This document shows, in pieces, positions 35,026 to 44,168 of a DNA stretch of 64,000 bases. Made by a program: the position numbers and the translations under genes. Each line of letters begins with the position of its first letter. Positions within the stretch are counted from its first letter, which is position 1. The DNA comes from CADEED01 sp035502995. GTDB taxonomy: Bacteria > Pseudomonadota > Gammaproteobacteria > Steroidobacterales > Steroidobacteraceae. The stretch is taken from contig DATJTW010000109.1 of assembly GCA_035502995.1 (NCBI GenBank), positions 1 through 64,000 of the forward strand, given 5' to 3'. Below the pieces are notes generated by a model that ran no database searches, was not told where the DNA came from, and saw only the letters and a list, made by a program, of their open reading frames with translations.

Positions 35026-36579
35026 ATGCGTGTGCAAGGACTGGCACTGATCTCGCTGGCGCTGGCCGGCGCGTCGGCCGCGGCGATGGCGCAGACGAAT
35101 TCGGCGGGCTTCTATTACCAGACGACGTTCCAGAACATCGACAGCTACAAGCAACCGACCGCCCTGCTCATCACCGGCGAGTGCAACCGCGGCGATGCCC
35201 AGTTCGCGGACGCGCGCACCAAGGGAGCCGAGGTCCTCGCCTACATCAACGTCGTGGAACGGCAGGACGCCCCGACAAATGTCTGCGGCGCGTACGCGGA
35301 CCTGTACACGTTGCCCACCGGATTGCCGGCGTCGAACTACGACCCTGGCACCCCGTATGCGCGATTCTGGCAGTCGCCGCAGCCGAAGCAGCGCATCAAC
35401 TGGGTCGGCAGTAGCTACACGACCTATCTACTCGACATCACGTCGGGCTCGGCCTGGTCGAATCGCGTGGTCGCGTACGTCGAACAGCTCATGCGGGAGG
35501 ACAAGGTGGACGGCGTGTTCCTCGACGTGCTCGGTGCGCGCCTGTGGGGCGTGAACACGGACTGGCGTAACGAGATTCCCGTCGGGGGCGAAGCGCAATA
35601 CGCCGCGGATCACGATCTCGGCCAGGTTCCCGCGGCATCTCCGGACTGGACCACGAACGAGCGCAATGCGTGGACCGCCGGCGCGATCGACCTCGTACGT
35701 CGGCTCGACGCCAGCCGCCAGGCGATCAATCCCAACTTCATCATCGTGAACAACAACAACTGGGCCGGGAACTGGCCCGGTTCCACCTACGGCGAGGAGG
35801 CCGAACAGTACGTCGACGGAATCGCGATCGAACACAAGGCGAGCACGGAGGCCGCGCAGGTGGGATACGCGGGTCGCGCGTATGCTGCGCGAGGCCACCG
35901 GCGCGTGATCGCCATCGCGAAGGACACCGACCCGAGCGCGACCGACAACCGACAGGCCGAGGAACGCGCCTGGCGAAACGTCGAAGGCGTGACGCACACG
36001 ACCAGTCAACCCAGCTACGCCTATGCGCCCGCGCCGACGACCCCGACGGCGCCCACGAAGACTTTTGCGCGCCTCACGGATCGGCTGGATCGCGACCCCT
36101 TCGGCCGCATCCACGAATCGACGGTCCCGTCGGCCGGCATGACGGCGGACAAGAAACGCGCGACTCGTTTCCTGCTGTCGAAGGATGCCGTTCTGTTGAC
36201 GTTGTGGGCCTATCTCGATGGCGGCGGCGAGGTGACCAGTGGCCAGCAGCCCGTGCGGCTCGCGTTGTACAAGGACGACCACGGCGTGCCCGGCGAGAAG
36301 GTCACCGAAAGCGAGACGAAATGGTTCGGGCCCGGGCAAGTCGCGGCCTGGAGACCGTTCTCGGTACCGCAGGACCTCTCGCTGATCTCCGGCTACTACT
36401 GGATCGCCATCCACACCGGCGCCACGGGCGGCATCGCCCGCAATTTCGGCGACGGCTCCGGCGCATGGGTCACGAACACGGACGCGTTCGGCAATGGCGC
36501 CGATGCGCCGTTCGGCACCGTCGAGCTGTCGGGCACCACGCAGCTCTCGGTGTACGCGACGTATCGATTCGTACAATGA
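35026..36579 (+). CDS. Secreted glycoside hydrolase-like protein
   Basis: A 517-residue secreted protein. After the signal peptide (about 1-22, MAQ) a TIM-barrel-like domain of about 300 residues shows GAEVLAYINVVE, DKVDGVFLDVLG, NPNFIIVNNNNW and DGIAIEHKA, the pattern of GH114-type and related putative glycoside hydrolases. The C-terminal 180 residues form a beta-rich module (RFLLSKDAVLLTLWAYLD, GYYWIAIHTG, YATYRFVQ) that may bind carbohydrate. Substrate unknown; alpha-1,4-galactosaminidase-like activity is one family possibility. AAGGAGAG precedes ATG at 35026. It sits between coaBC and radC, usually direct neighbours. Confidence 0.75.
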   Translation: MRVQGLALISLALAGASAAAMAQTNSAGFYYQTTFQNIDSYKQPTALLITGECNRGDAQFADARTKGAEVLAYINVVERQDAPTNVCGAYADLYTLPTGLPASNYDPGTPYARFWQSPQPKQRINWVGSSYTTYLLDITSGSAWSNRVVAYVEQLMREDKVDGVFLDVLGARLWGVNTDWRNEIPVGGEAQYAADHDLGQVPAASPDWTTNERNAWTAGAIDLVRRLDASRQAINPNFIIVNNNNWAGNWPGSTYGEEAEQYVDGIAIEHKASTEAAQVGYAGRAYAARGHRRVIAIAKDTDPSATDNRQAEERAWRNVEGVTHTTSQPSYAYAPAPTTPTAPTKTFARLTDRLDRDPFGRIHESTVPSAGMTADKKRATRFLLSKDAVLLTLWAYLDGGGEVTSGQQPVRLALYKDDHGVPGEKVTESETKWFGPGQVAAWRPFSVPQDLSLISGYYWIAIHTGATGGIARNFGDGSGAWVTNTDAFGNGADAPFGTVELSGTTQLSVYATYRFVQ

Positions 36580-36657
36580 CGCCGACGATTCGTAACTGGC
36601 GATTCGCGCCGGATTGATCGCTGCGCCACGGTCGGCCGCTCCATCCATCATGCGCGG

Positions 36658-37362
36658 ATGGAGCGGCTCGCCGGCGATTCACAACCCGCGAAGATCAATG
36701 CCTGGCCGCGCGGCGAACGCCCGCGCGAACGGTTGATCGAGCTCGGCGCGCAGGCGCTTTCCGACGCCGAGCTGCTCGCGGTCGTGTTCGGCGCGGGTAG
36801 TTCGGGCCAGTCCGCACTCGAGCTCGCGCGCGACCTGCTCACGGAGTTCGGCAGCCTGCGGCGCCTGTTCACCGCGGGTACGCAGTCGCTGCTCGACCAG
36901 CGCGGGCTCGGGCCCGCGCGTTATGCCACGCTGATGGCCTCGCTCGAGCTCGCGCGACGCCACTACTGCGAGGCGCTGCGCGCCGGCCCGGCGATGAACG
37001 CCCCCGCGGCCACGCGGCAGTTCCTCACCGCGCAATTGCGCGACCGGCCGTACGAGGTGTTCTGTTGCCTGCACCTCGACAACCGCCATCGGCTCATCCA
37101 CTTCGAAGAGGTGTTCCGCGGCACCATCGACGGCGCGAGCGTGCATCCGCGCGAGGTCGTGCGCCAGGCGCTGCGCTACAACGCGGCCGCGCTGATCTTC
37201 GCGCACAACCACCCCTCGGGTGTCGCCGAGGCCAGCCAGGCGGACGAGCTGATCACGCGGCGACTGCGCGACGCGCTGGCGCTGGTGGACATCAGGGTGC
37301 TCGATCACCTGATCGTCGGCGACAACAGTTGCCTGTCGTTCGCCGAGCGGGGGTTGCTCTGA
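36658..37362 (+). CDS. radC: JAB-domain DNA repair-like protein RadC
   Basis: A 234-residue RadC family protein. The N-terminal helix-hairpin-helix region is followed by the JAMM/MPN+ domain: EEVFRGTIDGASVHPREVV, then the zinc motif HNHPSG...QADELITRRL. The historic link to recombinational repair is weak, and its true activity is unresolved. It precedes rpmB-rpmG in many genomes; here a 2.5-kb lipoprotein gene separates them. Confidence 0.96.
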   Translation: MERLAGDSQPAKINAWPRGERPRERLIELGAQALSDAELLAVVFGAGSSGQSALELARDLLTEFGSLRRLFTAGTQSLLDQRGLGPARYATLMASLELARRHYCEALRAGPAMNAPAATRQFLTAQLRDRPYEVFCCLHLDNRHRLIHFEEVFRGTIDGASVHPREVVRQALRYNAAALIFAHNHPSGVAEASQADELITRRLRDALALVDIRVLDHLIVGDNSCLSFAERGLL

Positions 37363-37427
37363 CCGTCGTCAGCATGTGACCCTTCGCGGCAGAAGAAAAA
37401 CAACAATAAGAAGATAGGGGACGGACG

Positions 37428-39932
37428 ATGAAGCGGAATTGGGTGATCCCGGCGCTGGTGGCCGGCACGCTGGTCTCGACCACGGGTTGCGGCGGCGGTG
37501 GAACACCGGCGTCTACTCCCACGCCTCCGCCCTCTTCATCTGCGCCATCCCCACCGCCGGCACCTGCGCCCGCGCCGGCTCCCGCACCGCCACCCGCATC
37601 GTCTCCGCCGCCGGACACCACACCGCCCGACACGACTCTCGGCGGCGCACCGGCCGCGACCACGAAGTCGCGCAGCGCCTCGTTCACGCTCGGGACCACC
37701 GAGGCGGGATCGACGTTCGAAGTCAGCATCGACGGCGGCGCCTGGGCCGCGGCGACCTCGCCCCACTCGCTCGCCAATCTCGCCGATGGCCCGCACACGT
37801 TCGCCGTCCGCTCGATCGACGCCGCCAACAATATCGACGCTTCACCGGCGACGGCCGCCTGGACCGTGGACGGCACACCGCCGGTCGTCGCCATCTCCTT
37901 TCCCGGCACCGTCGCGTACACCGACGCGAGCAACATCACGCTCCGCGGTACCGCGCAGGACGCGGGCACGATCACCGCGCTCACCGTAAACGGCGCTGCC
38001 GCGACGAGCACCGACGCATTCAGGCACTGGACCGCGAACGTGGCCGTGGACACGGGGACGAATGCGTACACCGTCGCAGCCACGGACATTCTCGGGAACA
38101 CGAACGCGACGGCAGCGGCGGCCAGTGTCGACAACCGTGGCCCGGTGCTGTCGTTCGTCACCGCGATCGCGGTCGACGCGGCGAAGAACCACGTGCTGGT
38201 CCTCGACAACCAGCGCTCCGAAATCCTGGCGCTCGATCCCGCCACCGGCGTCGCGACCGTCTTTTCCGGACCGTCACGCGGCACCGGTCCCACGCTGATC
38301 TCGATGAACGGCCTCGTCGTCGACAGCGTGCACGACCGCCTGCTGACCTACAACGCCGGCCAGTTCTTCGCGATCGACCGCGACACCGGCGACCGCACCG
38401 CCATCTCCAGCGTCGCGCCCGCGGGCTACGAAACCTACAGTTCGTTTACTTACGACGCTGCGACCAACACGGCCTACTCGTGCGGTTACCCGCCCAACGT
38501 GTTCGCCACCCATCTCGACACCGACACGCGCCAGGTCCTGTCCAACAATTCCTTCGGCTCCGGGCCGACCTTCGTCCAGCCCGTGGCCGCGATGCTCGAC
38601 ACCAGCGCGGCCGGCGGCGGACATCGCCTGCTCGTCAACGACGTCGGCGCGAACCCGGGTGTTTCGGCGAGCCGCCTGTTCGCGGTCGACCTGACGACCG
38701 CCGCGCGCACCGTGTTGTCGACCAGCGCCGCGCCGGCGGTGGGCGCGGGGCCGACGCTGTACGGAATGGGCAGCCTGACGCTCGACGCGGCCAACAACCG
38801 CGTACTGGTGACGGCCTATGCGCGTTCCGAGCCGGCGCGGCTGATGTCGATCGATCTCACCAACGGTGACCGCACGACGCTCGGCATCAGCGACTCCATC
38901 ACGGCCATCGCCGTGGCGGCCGTCGCGCCGTCGAGCCCGTACATCTACGTGAGCGTCAACGAGCGCTCGCGCGTGCTCAGGTTCGACCGGGGCACGGGCC
39001 AATTCGCCCGCTTCGCGGACAGCAACGTCGGCAGCGGCGCCGTGGTCGGCGGTTTCAACGGGCTGGACTTCGACCGGTCGACCGGCGGGCGCTCGCTCGT
39101 CATCGGCGCGCAGATCTCGCCGTTCGGCGGCGAAGCGGGCGCGATACGCGTGGACCTCGACACGTCGTCGCGCACGCTGTTGACCGCCGGCGGCGTCGGC
39201 TCGGGCCCGACCATCGGCATCGCGATGAGCGCGCAACGCGACACGCGCAGCGGCGTCACCGATCGATTGCTGATCTACGACTCCGGCACCTTTCCCGATC
39301 GCCTGGTGGGCGTCGACCTGGCCACCGGCAATCGTTCGGTGCTGTCATCGCCGTCGTTGGGCTTCTATTCGTCGGAAAACATGACGCTCGACACCGCGCA
39401 GGGCCGCATGCTGGCCGCGGCCCGCGGCAACACGATCGATCCGTTCACGCTGATCGGCTTGGACATCGCGACCGGCGCGAACACCGCGATATCCGGACCG
39501 GCGCGCGGCACCGGCCCTGCGTTCTCGGACAATGGCTATTCGGTGGCCGACATCGCGATCGATGACGTGCCCGGCGGCCAGCGGCGATACCTGGTGGCCA
39601 GCAGCGACCCGACGCTGACGTCGGTCGACCCGGCGAGCGGCAATCGTTCACGACTCGTGTTGACCGGGAACACGCCGCTGCCCATCAGCGGCATGGATCT
39701 CGACGTCGCGGGCCGGCGCGCCTACCTGGTTGCCGATCAGTGGCTCGGCGTCGTCGACCTCGCGACGGGCGCGGCACAGCAGGTCGATACGGGCAGCGGG
39801 CCCGTCCTGCGCGGCGTCGCGAACAAGGTCCGCGTGGATGCGGAACGCGGCGTGGCCTACGTGACGACCAGTGACGGGATGTTGCTCGCGGTCGACCTAG
39901 CGTCGGGCCAGCGCGCCATCGTGTCGAGATAG
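37428..39932 (+). CDS. Large lipoprotein with propeller-like repeats
   Basis: An 834-residue lipoprotein. The lipobox STTGC gives a lipidated cysteine near residue 21, followed by a Pro/Ser/Ala linker (about 28-65). Then come one or two Ig-like modules (FTLGTTEAGSTFEVSIDGG, VDGTPPVVAISFPG) and from about 245 at least six units with the recurring core GSGPT or GTGPT after an ISGP/LST strand, spaced 60-70 residues, as in a beta-propeller. No catalytic motif is visible. GGGGACGG lies before the ATG. It separates radC from rpmB. Function unknown; surface binding is a guess. Confidence 0.8.
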   Translation: MKRNWVIPALVAGTLVSTTGCGGGGTPASTPTPPPSSSAPSPPPAPAPAPAPAPPPASSPPPDTTPPDTTLGGAPAATTKSRSASFTLGTTEAGSTFEVSIDGGAWAAATSPHSLANLADGPHTFAVRSIDAANNIDASPATAAWTVDGTPPVVAISFPGTVAYTDASNITLRGTAQDAGTITALTVNGAAATSTDAFRHWTANVAVDTGTNAYTVAATDILGNTNATAAAASVDNRGPVLSFVTAIAVDAAKNHVLVLDNQRSEILALDPATGVATVFSGPSRGTGPTLISMNGLVVDSVHDRLLTYNAGQFFAIDRDTGDRTAISSVAPAGYETYSSFTYDAATNTAYSCGYPPNVFATHLDTDTRQVLSNNSFGSGPTFVQPVAAMLDTSAAGGGHRLLVNDVGANPGVSASRLFAVDLTTAARTVLSTSAAPAVGAGPTLYGMGSLTLDAANNRVLVTAYARSEPARLMSIDLTNGDRTTLGISDSITAIAVAAVAPSSPYIYVSVNERSRVLRFDRGTGQFARFADSNVGSGAVVGGFNGLDFDRSTGGRSLVIGAQISPFGGEAGAIRVDLDTSSRTLLTAGGVGSGPTIGIAMSAQRDTRSGVTDRLLIYDSGTFPDRLVGVDLATGNRSVLSSPSLGFYSSENMTLDTAQGRMLAAARGNTIDPFTLIGLDIATGANTAISGPARGTGPAFSDNGYSVADIAIDDVPGGQRRYLVASSDPTLTSVDPASGNRSRLVLTGNTPLPISGMDLDVAGRRAYLVADQWLGVVDLATGAAQQVDTGSGPVLRGVANKVRVDAERGVAYVTTSDGMLLAVDLASGQRAIVSR

Positions 39933-39995
39933 ACGCGAGCCGGCAGGCAAAACCGGCCGTCCGGGCCGCGATGCAGGTTCCGCGAACGGGGTTGG

Positions 39996-40024
39996 TTGCT
40001 CCCGCCGGGACTGGCTGGTATAAA
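39996..40024 (+). promoter_or_regulatory. Sigma-70-type promoter for rpmB-rpmG
   Basis: TTGCTC (39996-40001) and TATAAA (40019-40024) are separated by exactly 17 bp. The predicted start near 40031 leaves a leader of about 60 nt before rpmB. Confidence 0.7.
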
Positions 40025-40090
40025 GGCGGCCCTTTCGGCGGCCGGAAGTCCGGTTCACCGATAGTTAACCAACTGATTTTTGGAACTTTT

Positions 40091-40327
40091 ATGAGCCGCG
40101 TCTGCGAAGTCACGGGCAAGAGCGTTGCTGTCGGCAACCGCGTTTCCCACGCCAACAACAAGAAGCGCCGCCGCTTCCTGCCGAACCTGCACACCCAGCG
40201 CTTCTGGCTCGAGGGTGAGCGCCGCTGGGTCAGCCTGCGCGTCTCGACGCGCGGCCTGCGCACCATCGAGAAGAACGGCATCGACGCCGTGATCGCCGAC
40301 CTGCGTTCCAAGGGCAAGAAGGTCTAA
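40091..40327 (+). CDS. rpmB: Ribosomal protein bL28
   Basis: A 78-residue large-subunit protein. SRVCEVTGKSVAVGNRVSHANNKKRRRFLPNL is the standard N-terminus and RTIEKNGIDAVIADLRSKGKKV the standard end. ATG at 40091. It is followed 3 bp later by rpmG and shares its promoter and terminator. Confidence 0.99.
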   Translation: MSRVCEVTGKSVAVGNRVSHANNKKRRRFLPNLHTQRFWLEGERRWVSLRVSTRGLRTIEKNGIDAVIADLRSKGKKV

Positions 40328-40330
40328 GCC

Positions 40331-40486
40331 ATGCGCGAAAAAGTGAAATTGCTGTCTTCCGCCGGCACCGGCCACTTCTACGTGGCGACGAAGAACAAGC
40401 GCCTGCACCCGGACAAGATGGCGCTGAAGAAGTACGACCCGGTCGTGCGCAAGCACGTCGAGTACAAGGAAACGAAGATCAAGTAG
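40331..40486 (+). CDS. rpmG: Ribosomal protein bL33
   Basis: A 51-residue large-subunit protein beginning MREKVKLLSSAGTGHFY and ending YKETKIK. It has no cysteine pairs, so it is the zinc-free (C-) form. It lies 3 bp after rpmB and before an intrinsic terminator. Confidence 0.99.
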   Translation: MREKVKLLSSAGTGHFYVATKNKRLHPDKMALKKYDPVVRKHVEYKETKIK

Positions 40487-40512
40487 ATCTTCATCTTCCT
40501 GGCCGAATACGA

Positions 40513-40543
40513 AAAAGCCCCGCCGTGACCCGGCGGGGCTTTT
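40513..40543 (+). terminator. Intrinsic terminator of rpmB-rpmG
   Basis: AAAAGCCCCGCCG and CGGCGGGGCTTTT form a 13-bp stem with a 5-nt loop TGACC; the T-run continues as TTTTTC. Confidence 0.95.
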
Positions 40544-40589
40544 TCTTTTGCCTGTAGACTTCGAATCGATCGCAAGCGACGCGGAATGC

Positions 40590-40697
40590 GGGTGGCGGCG
40601 AGTATGTGTTCAGCTCTGGTTCGGAGCGATGACACTGGTTCTCTTGCAGGAGGGCCTCGCCGCCACCCACGATCGTGCGTGCTGATAGGACGCACGA
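40590..40697. other. Two nested hairpins in the rpmG-mutM gap
   Basis: GGGTGGCGGCGAG (40590-40602) pairs perfectly with CTCGCCGCCACCC (40656-40668) over 53 nt, and TCGTGCGT (40673-40680) pairs with ACGCACGA (40690-40697) over 9 nt. The 223-bp gap has no gene. It may be a structured leader of mutM or a small RNA; no known family was recognised. Confidence 0.45.
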
Positions 40698-40767
40698 GCG
40701 GGACAAAGGGTTGCAATCGATCGCGCTGGACTGATCTTTCGCTGCGATCAACGGTTCGTCTCCCATC

Positions 40768-41583
40768 GTGCCCGAGCTACCCGAAGTCGAAACTACCCGC
40801 CGCGGCATCGAGCCGCACGTCGTCGGTCGCCGCATCCGGCGCGTGCTCGTGCACGACCGCCGGCTGCGCTGGCCGGTGGACGCACGCCTCGCGGAACTCG
40901 TTGCGGGCCGCGAGATCCGCCGTGCCGGCCGCCGCGCCAAGTATCTGCTGATCGAGACCGATGCCGGCACGCTGATCCTGCATCTCGGCATGTCGGGCAG
41001 CCTGCGCGTGTTGCCGGCCGCGACGCCGCGGGTCCTGCACGACCACGTCGACATCGAGCTCGACTCCGGCCAGACGCTGCGCTTCAACGATCCGCGCCGC
41101 TTCGGCAGCCTGTTCTTCACCGCCGACGATCCCGGCATCCATCCGCTGCTGAAGAAACTCGCACCCGAACCGCTCGAGCCGGCGTTCGATGGCGAGTACC
41201 TGTGGAAGATCACGCGGCGCCGCTCCGTCGCGATCAAGCAGCTGATCATGAACTCGCAGCTCGTGGTCGGCGTCGGCAACATCTACGCGAGCGAGGCGCT
41301 GTTCCGCGCACGCATCCGCCCGCGCCGCCAGGCGCGCAAGCTCACGCGGCCCGAGTGCGGGAAGCTGGCGCGCGCGATCAAGGCGACGCTGGCGATGGCG
41401 GTGAAGGTCGGCGGCACGACGTTGCGCGACTACGTGGGCGCGGATGGCAACCCCGGCTACTTCCGCCAGAAGCTCTATGTCTACGAGCGCGCCGGGATGC
41501 CGTGTCGCGTGTGCGGCAACCCGATCAAACAATTCACGCAGGGCGGACGCTCCACCTACTGGTGCCCGCACTGCCAGCAGTAG
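40768..41583 (+). CDS. mutM: Formamidopyrimidine-DNA glycosylase MutM
   Basis: A 271-residue bifunctional glycosylase/lyase that removes 8-oxoguanine. The catalytic Pro2-Glu3 start is intact (PELPEVETTRRGIEPHVVG). LHLGMSGSL, NDPRRFG, VVGVGNIYASEALF (helix-two-turn-helix) and the zinc finger CRVCG...YWCPHC are present. The start is GTG at 40768, required to put Pro at position 2 after Met removal. The AlkA-type glycosylase gene follows 12 bp later, so two base-excision enzymes share a transcript. Confidence 0.98.
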   Translation: MPELPEVETTRRGIEPHVVGRRIRRVLVHDRRLRWPVDARLAELVAGREIRRAGRRAKYLLIETDAGTLILHLGMSGSLRVLPAATPRVLHDHVDIELDSGQTLRFNDPRRFGSLFFTADDPGIHPLLKKLAPEPLEPAFDGEYLWKITRRRSVAIKQLIMNSQLVVGVGNIYASEALFRARIRPRRQARKLTRPECGKLARAIKATLAMAVKVGGTTLRDYVGADGNPGYFRQKLYVYERAGMPCRVCGNPIKQFTQGGRSTYWCPHCQQ

Positions 41584-41595
41584 AGAATTTCGCGC

Positions 41596-42435
41596 GTGAA
41601 CATTTCCGTCACGGCCTCCGCGGCCGACATCACGGCGTTCCGGCGCCGCCTCGTGAAGACCGATCCCGTGCTCGCCGGCGTCATCCGTGCCGCGGGCAGA
41701 TACGCGCTCGAGCCGGCGGCCTCGCATACGCCGTTCCATGCGCTGGCGCGCGCGATCGCGCACCAGCAGCTGAACGGCATCGCGGCGGAAAGCATCTTCG
41801 GACGCTTCGTCGGCCTGTATTCGGCGACGGAGACCGCCGTCGCCGGCGCGATCGAGGCGACGCTGGAAGCCGAGCTCGTGCTGGACACGCCCGACGACAA
41901 GCTGCGCGCCGTCGGCCTGTCGTTCGCGAAGATCACGAGCATCAAGGATCTCGCGCGCAAGACGCTGGATGGCGTCGTTCCGCCCTACGAGATCCTGCAC
42001 ACGCTGGCGGACGACGAGATCGTCGAGCGCCTGACGCAGGTGCGCGGCATCGGCCGCTGGACGGTCGAGATGCTGCTGATGTTCCGTCTCGGCCGGCCCG
42101 ACGTGCTGCCGATCGACGATTTCGGCGTGCGCAATGGTTTCCGGCTGGCGTACGGACTGCGCGGCATGCCGACGCCGCGCGCGCTCGCCGAGTTCGGCGC
42201 GCGCTGGGCACCGTTCCGCTCGGTGGCCGCGTGGTACCTGTGGCGCGCGGTGGACCTGCACAAGGCGGGCAAACTACCCGCGCCGTCGCAGCCGACGCGG
42301 ATCAAGATCGTGAAGAAGAAAAAGAAGGTGGCGAAGAAGGTCGCCGGGAAGAGCGCGCGAAAGACAGCCGCTTCGCGAAGCGCGCCGCGGAAAACATCGG
42401 CGGCGAAGCGCGGAAAACCGGCGCGCAAGAAATAG
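41596..42435 (+). CDS. AlkA-type 3-methyladenine DNA glycosylase with histone-like tail
   Basis: A 279-residue HhH-GPD glycosylase. The domain has AIAHQQLNGIAAESIF, the helix-hairpin-helix TQVRGIGRWTVEMLLMF and the catalytic aspartate in LPIDDFGVRNG. It should remove 3-methyladenine and other alkylated bases. From about residue 233 the protein ends in a Lys/Arg/Ala-rich tail of about 45 residues (KIVKKKKKVAKKVAGKSARK and onward) that looks like histone H1 or bacterial AlgP-type tails and would bind DNA non-specifically. The GTG start at 41596 lies 12 bp after mutM. The C-terminal tail is the unusual part. Confidence 0.92.
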   Translation: MNISVTASAADITAFRRRLVKTDPVLAGVIRAAGRYALEPAASHTPFHALARAIAHQQLNGIAAESIFGRFVGLYSATETAVAGAIEATLEAELVLDTPDDKLRAVGLSFAKITSIKDLARKTLDGVVPPYEILHTLADDEIVERLTQVRGIGRWTVEMLLMFRLGRPDVLPIDDFGVRNGFRLAYGLRGMPTPRALAEFGARWAPFRSVAAWYLWRAVDLHKAGKLPAPSQPTRIKIVKKKKKVAKKVAGKSARKTAASRSAPRKTSAAKRGKPARKK

Positions 42436-42450
42436 GCGCGCCGGCGCGCC

Positions 42451-44163
42451 TCAGTAGACCATTCCCTCGCCGACGCCGCGCGGATCCGACGCGGCCTCGA
42501 CCTTGCCGGTCTTGAAGTCCCAGGTCACCACCTGCGTGTTGCCCCACTTGCGCGAGACTTCCTTCAACGTGTGACCGCGAGCCTCCAGCTGCGCGCGCAC
42601 CTCGGCGCTCAGCGTGCCGGGCTCGTACTCGATCACGTCCGGCGAGAACTGGTGGTGATAACGCGGCGCGGCGACGATCTCCTGCGCGCCCTTCCCGTCC
42701 AGGAAACTCAGCGTGCCGAGGATCACCATGCCCGGGATGCGGCTGCCACCGGGCGAGCCGATGACCATCAGCCCCGTCGGCGCTTCGACGAACGTCGGCG
42801 TCGACGAGGACAGCGGCCGCTTCTTCGGTGCGATCGCGTTCGCGTCGCCGCCGATCAGCTGGAAGCCGTTCGGCACGCCGGGCTTCGACGAGAAGTCGTC
42901 CATCTGGTTGTTGAGCAGGATCCCGGTGCCCGGGATCATCAGGCCCGAGCCGTAGTAGAAGTTCAGCGTGATGGTGGCCGCGACGAGATTCCCCTGCTTG
43001 TCGATCACGGAGAAATGCGTCGTCGACGGTCCCGGGCCCGGCACGTCGACGCCGGGCAGCGAGGCGCTGGGCGTGGCGCGGTCCATGCGGATCGAGGCGC
43101 GCTGGCCGGCCGCGTAGTAGGGATTGATCAGCCGCTCGACCGGCACGTCGACGAAATCGGGATCGCCGAGATAGACGGCGCGGTCGCGGTGCGCGCGCCG
43201 CATTGCTTCGACGACGAGATGCATGCGGGTCACGCCATCGACCTTGTCGAGATCGAAGCCGTCGAGGATGTTGAGTGCGTCGAGCAACGCGACGCCTCCG
43301 GACGTCGGCGGCGATCCCGACACGATGCGCGCGCCGCGATAGTGGCCGACCACCGGCGCACGCTCGACGACCTTGTAGTTGGCGAGGTCCGCTTCGGTCC
43401 AGTTGCCGCCGAGCTGCTTCACTCCGTCGACGAGTTTCTTCGCGAACGCGCCCTTGTAGTAGCCGTCGGCGCCCTTCGTCGCGAGTAGTTCGAGGCTGCT
43501 CGCGAGATCGGGCTGCCTGATGATGGCGCCGACCGGCGGCACCTCGCCGTTCGCGAGGAACACGCGCGCGGCATCGGCAGTCTTGAGGAACGCGTCCTTC
43601 TTGAAGCTGACGGAGCCGCGCATGCGCTCGTACAGCGGGAAGCCGTCGCGCGCGAGCCTGATGGCCGGCGCCATGCTCGTCGCGAGCGGCAGCTTGCCGT
43701 ATGTCTTGGCGAGATAGGCCAGGCCGGCGGGTTCGCCGGGAATTCCCGCCGCCAGGGCGGTGTCCTTGGACAATCCGGGCACGACGTTGCCGTCCTTGTC
43801 GAGATACATGTCGCGCGACGCGGCACCCGGTGCCATCTCGCGCAGGTCGACCATGGCCTCGTGCCCGTCGCTGGCGCGGCGGAGCAGGAAGAATCCGCCA
43901 CCGCCGAGGCCCGAGCAGCAGGGCTCGACCACCGCCAGCGCGGCGGCCACCGCGACCGCGGCGTCGAAGGCATTGCCGCCCTTCGCGAGGATCTCCAGAC
44001 CGGCGTTGGTGGCGAGTGGATAGGCGCTGGCGATCGCGGCGTGGCCCGGCCCCTTCGCCGGGATCTTCGGCCCGCCGACACCGGCGGCCGACGCGATCTG
44101 CGCGCCGCAGACGACCGCGAACAGCAGGACGAGAACACGCCGCGGCGCCGTACGCAGCTCCAT
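42451..44163 (-). CDS. ggt: Gamma-glutamyltransferase
   Basis: A 570-residue exported enzyme that cleaves glutathione and transfers the gamma-glutamyl group. A signal peptide (about 1-26) is followed by AIASAYPLATNAGLEILAKGGNAFDAAVAVA, the GGGGFFL motif and PGEPAGL. Self-cleavage would expose the nucleophilic Thr near residue 380 in GPSTTHFSVIDKQGN, followed by NFYYGSGLMIPGTGILLNNQMDDF. Both subunits are complete. It lies downstream of coaD on the same strand with a 5-bp gap. Confidence 0.96.
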   Translation of the reverse strand: MELRTAPRRVLVLLFAVVCGAQIASAAGVGGPKIPAKGPGHAAIASAYPLATNAGLEILAKGGNAFDAAVAVAAALAVVEPCCSGLGGGGFFLLRRASDGHEAMVDLREMAPGAASRDMYLDKDGNVVPGLSKDTALAAGIPGEPAGLAYLAKTYGKLPLATSMAPAIRLARDGFPLYERMRGSVSFKKDAFLKTADAARVFLANGEVPPVGAIIRQPDLASSLELLATKGADGYYKGAFAKKLVDGVKQLGGNWTEADLANYKVVERAPVVGHYRGARIVSGSPPTSGGVALLDALNILDGFDLDKVDGVTRMHLVVEAMRRAHRDRAVYLGDPDFVDVPVERLINPYYAAGQRASIRMDRATPSASLPGVDVPGPGPSTTHFSVIDKQGNLVAATITLNFYYGSGLMIPGTGILLNNQMDDFSSKPGVPNGFQLIGGDANAIAPKKRPLSSSTPTFVEAPTGLMVIGSPGGSRIPGMVILGTLSFLDGKGAQEIVAAPRYHHQFSPDVIEYEPGTLSAEVRAQLEARGHTLKEVSRKWGNTQVVTWDFKTGKVEAASDPRGVGEGMVY

Positions 44164-44168
44164 GCCGC

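Noticed and set aside
34721..35047. Small frames on both strands in the coaBC/glycoside hydrolase gap
   Set aside because: No ribosome sites, extreme Arg/Pro/Ala composition and no motif; they are by-products of the very high GC content.
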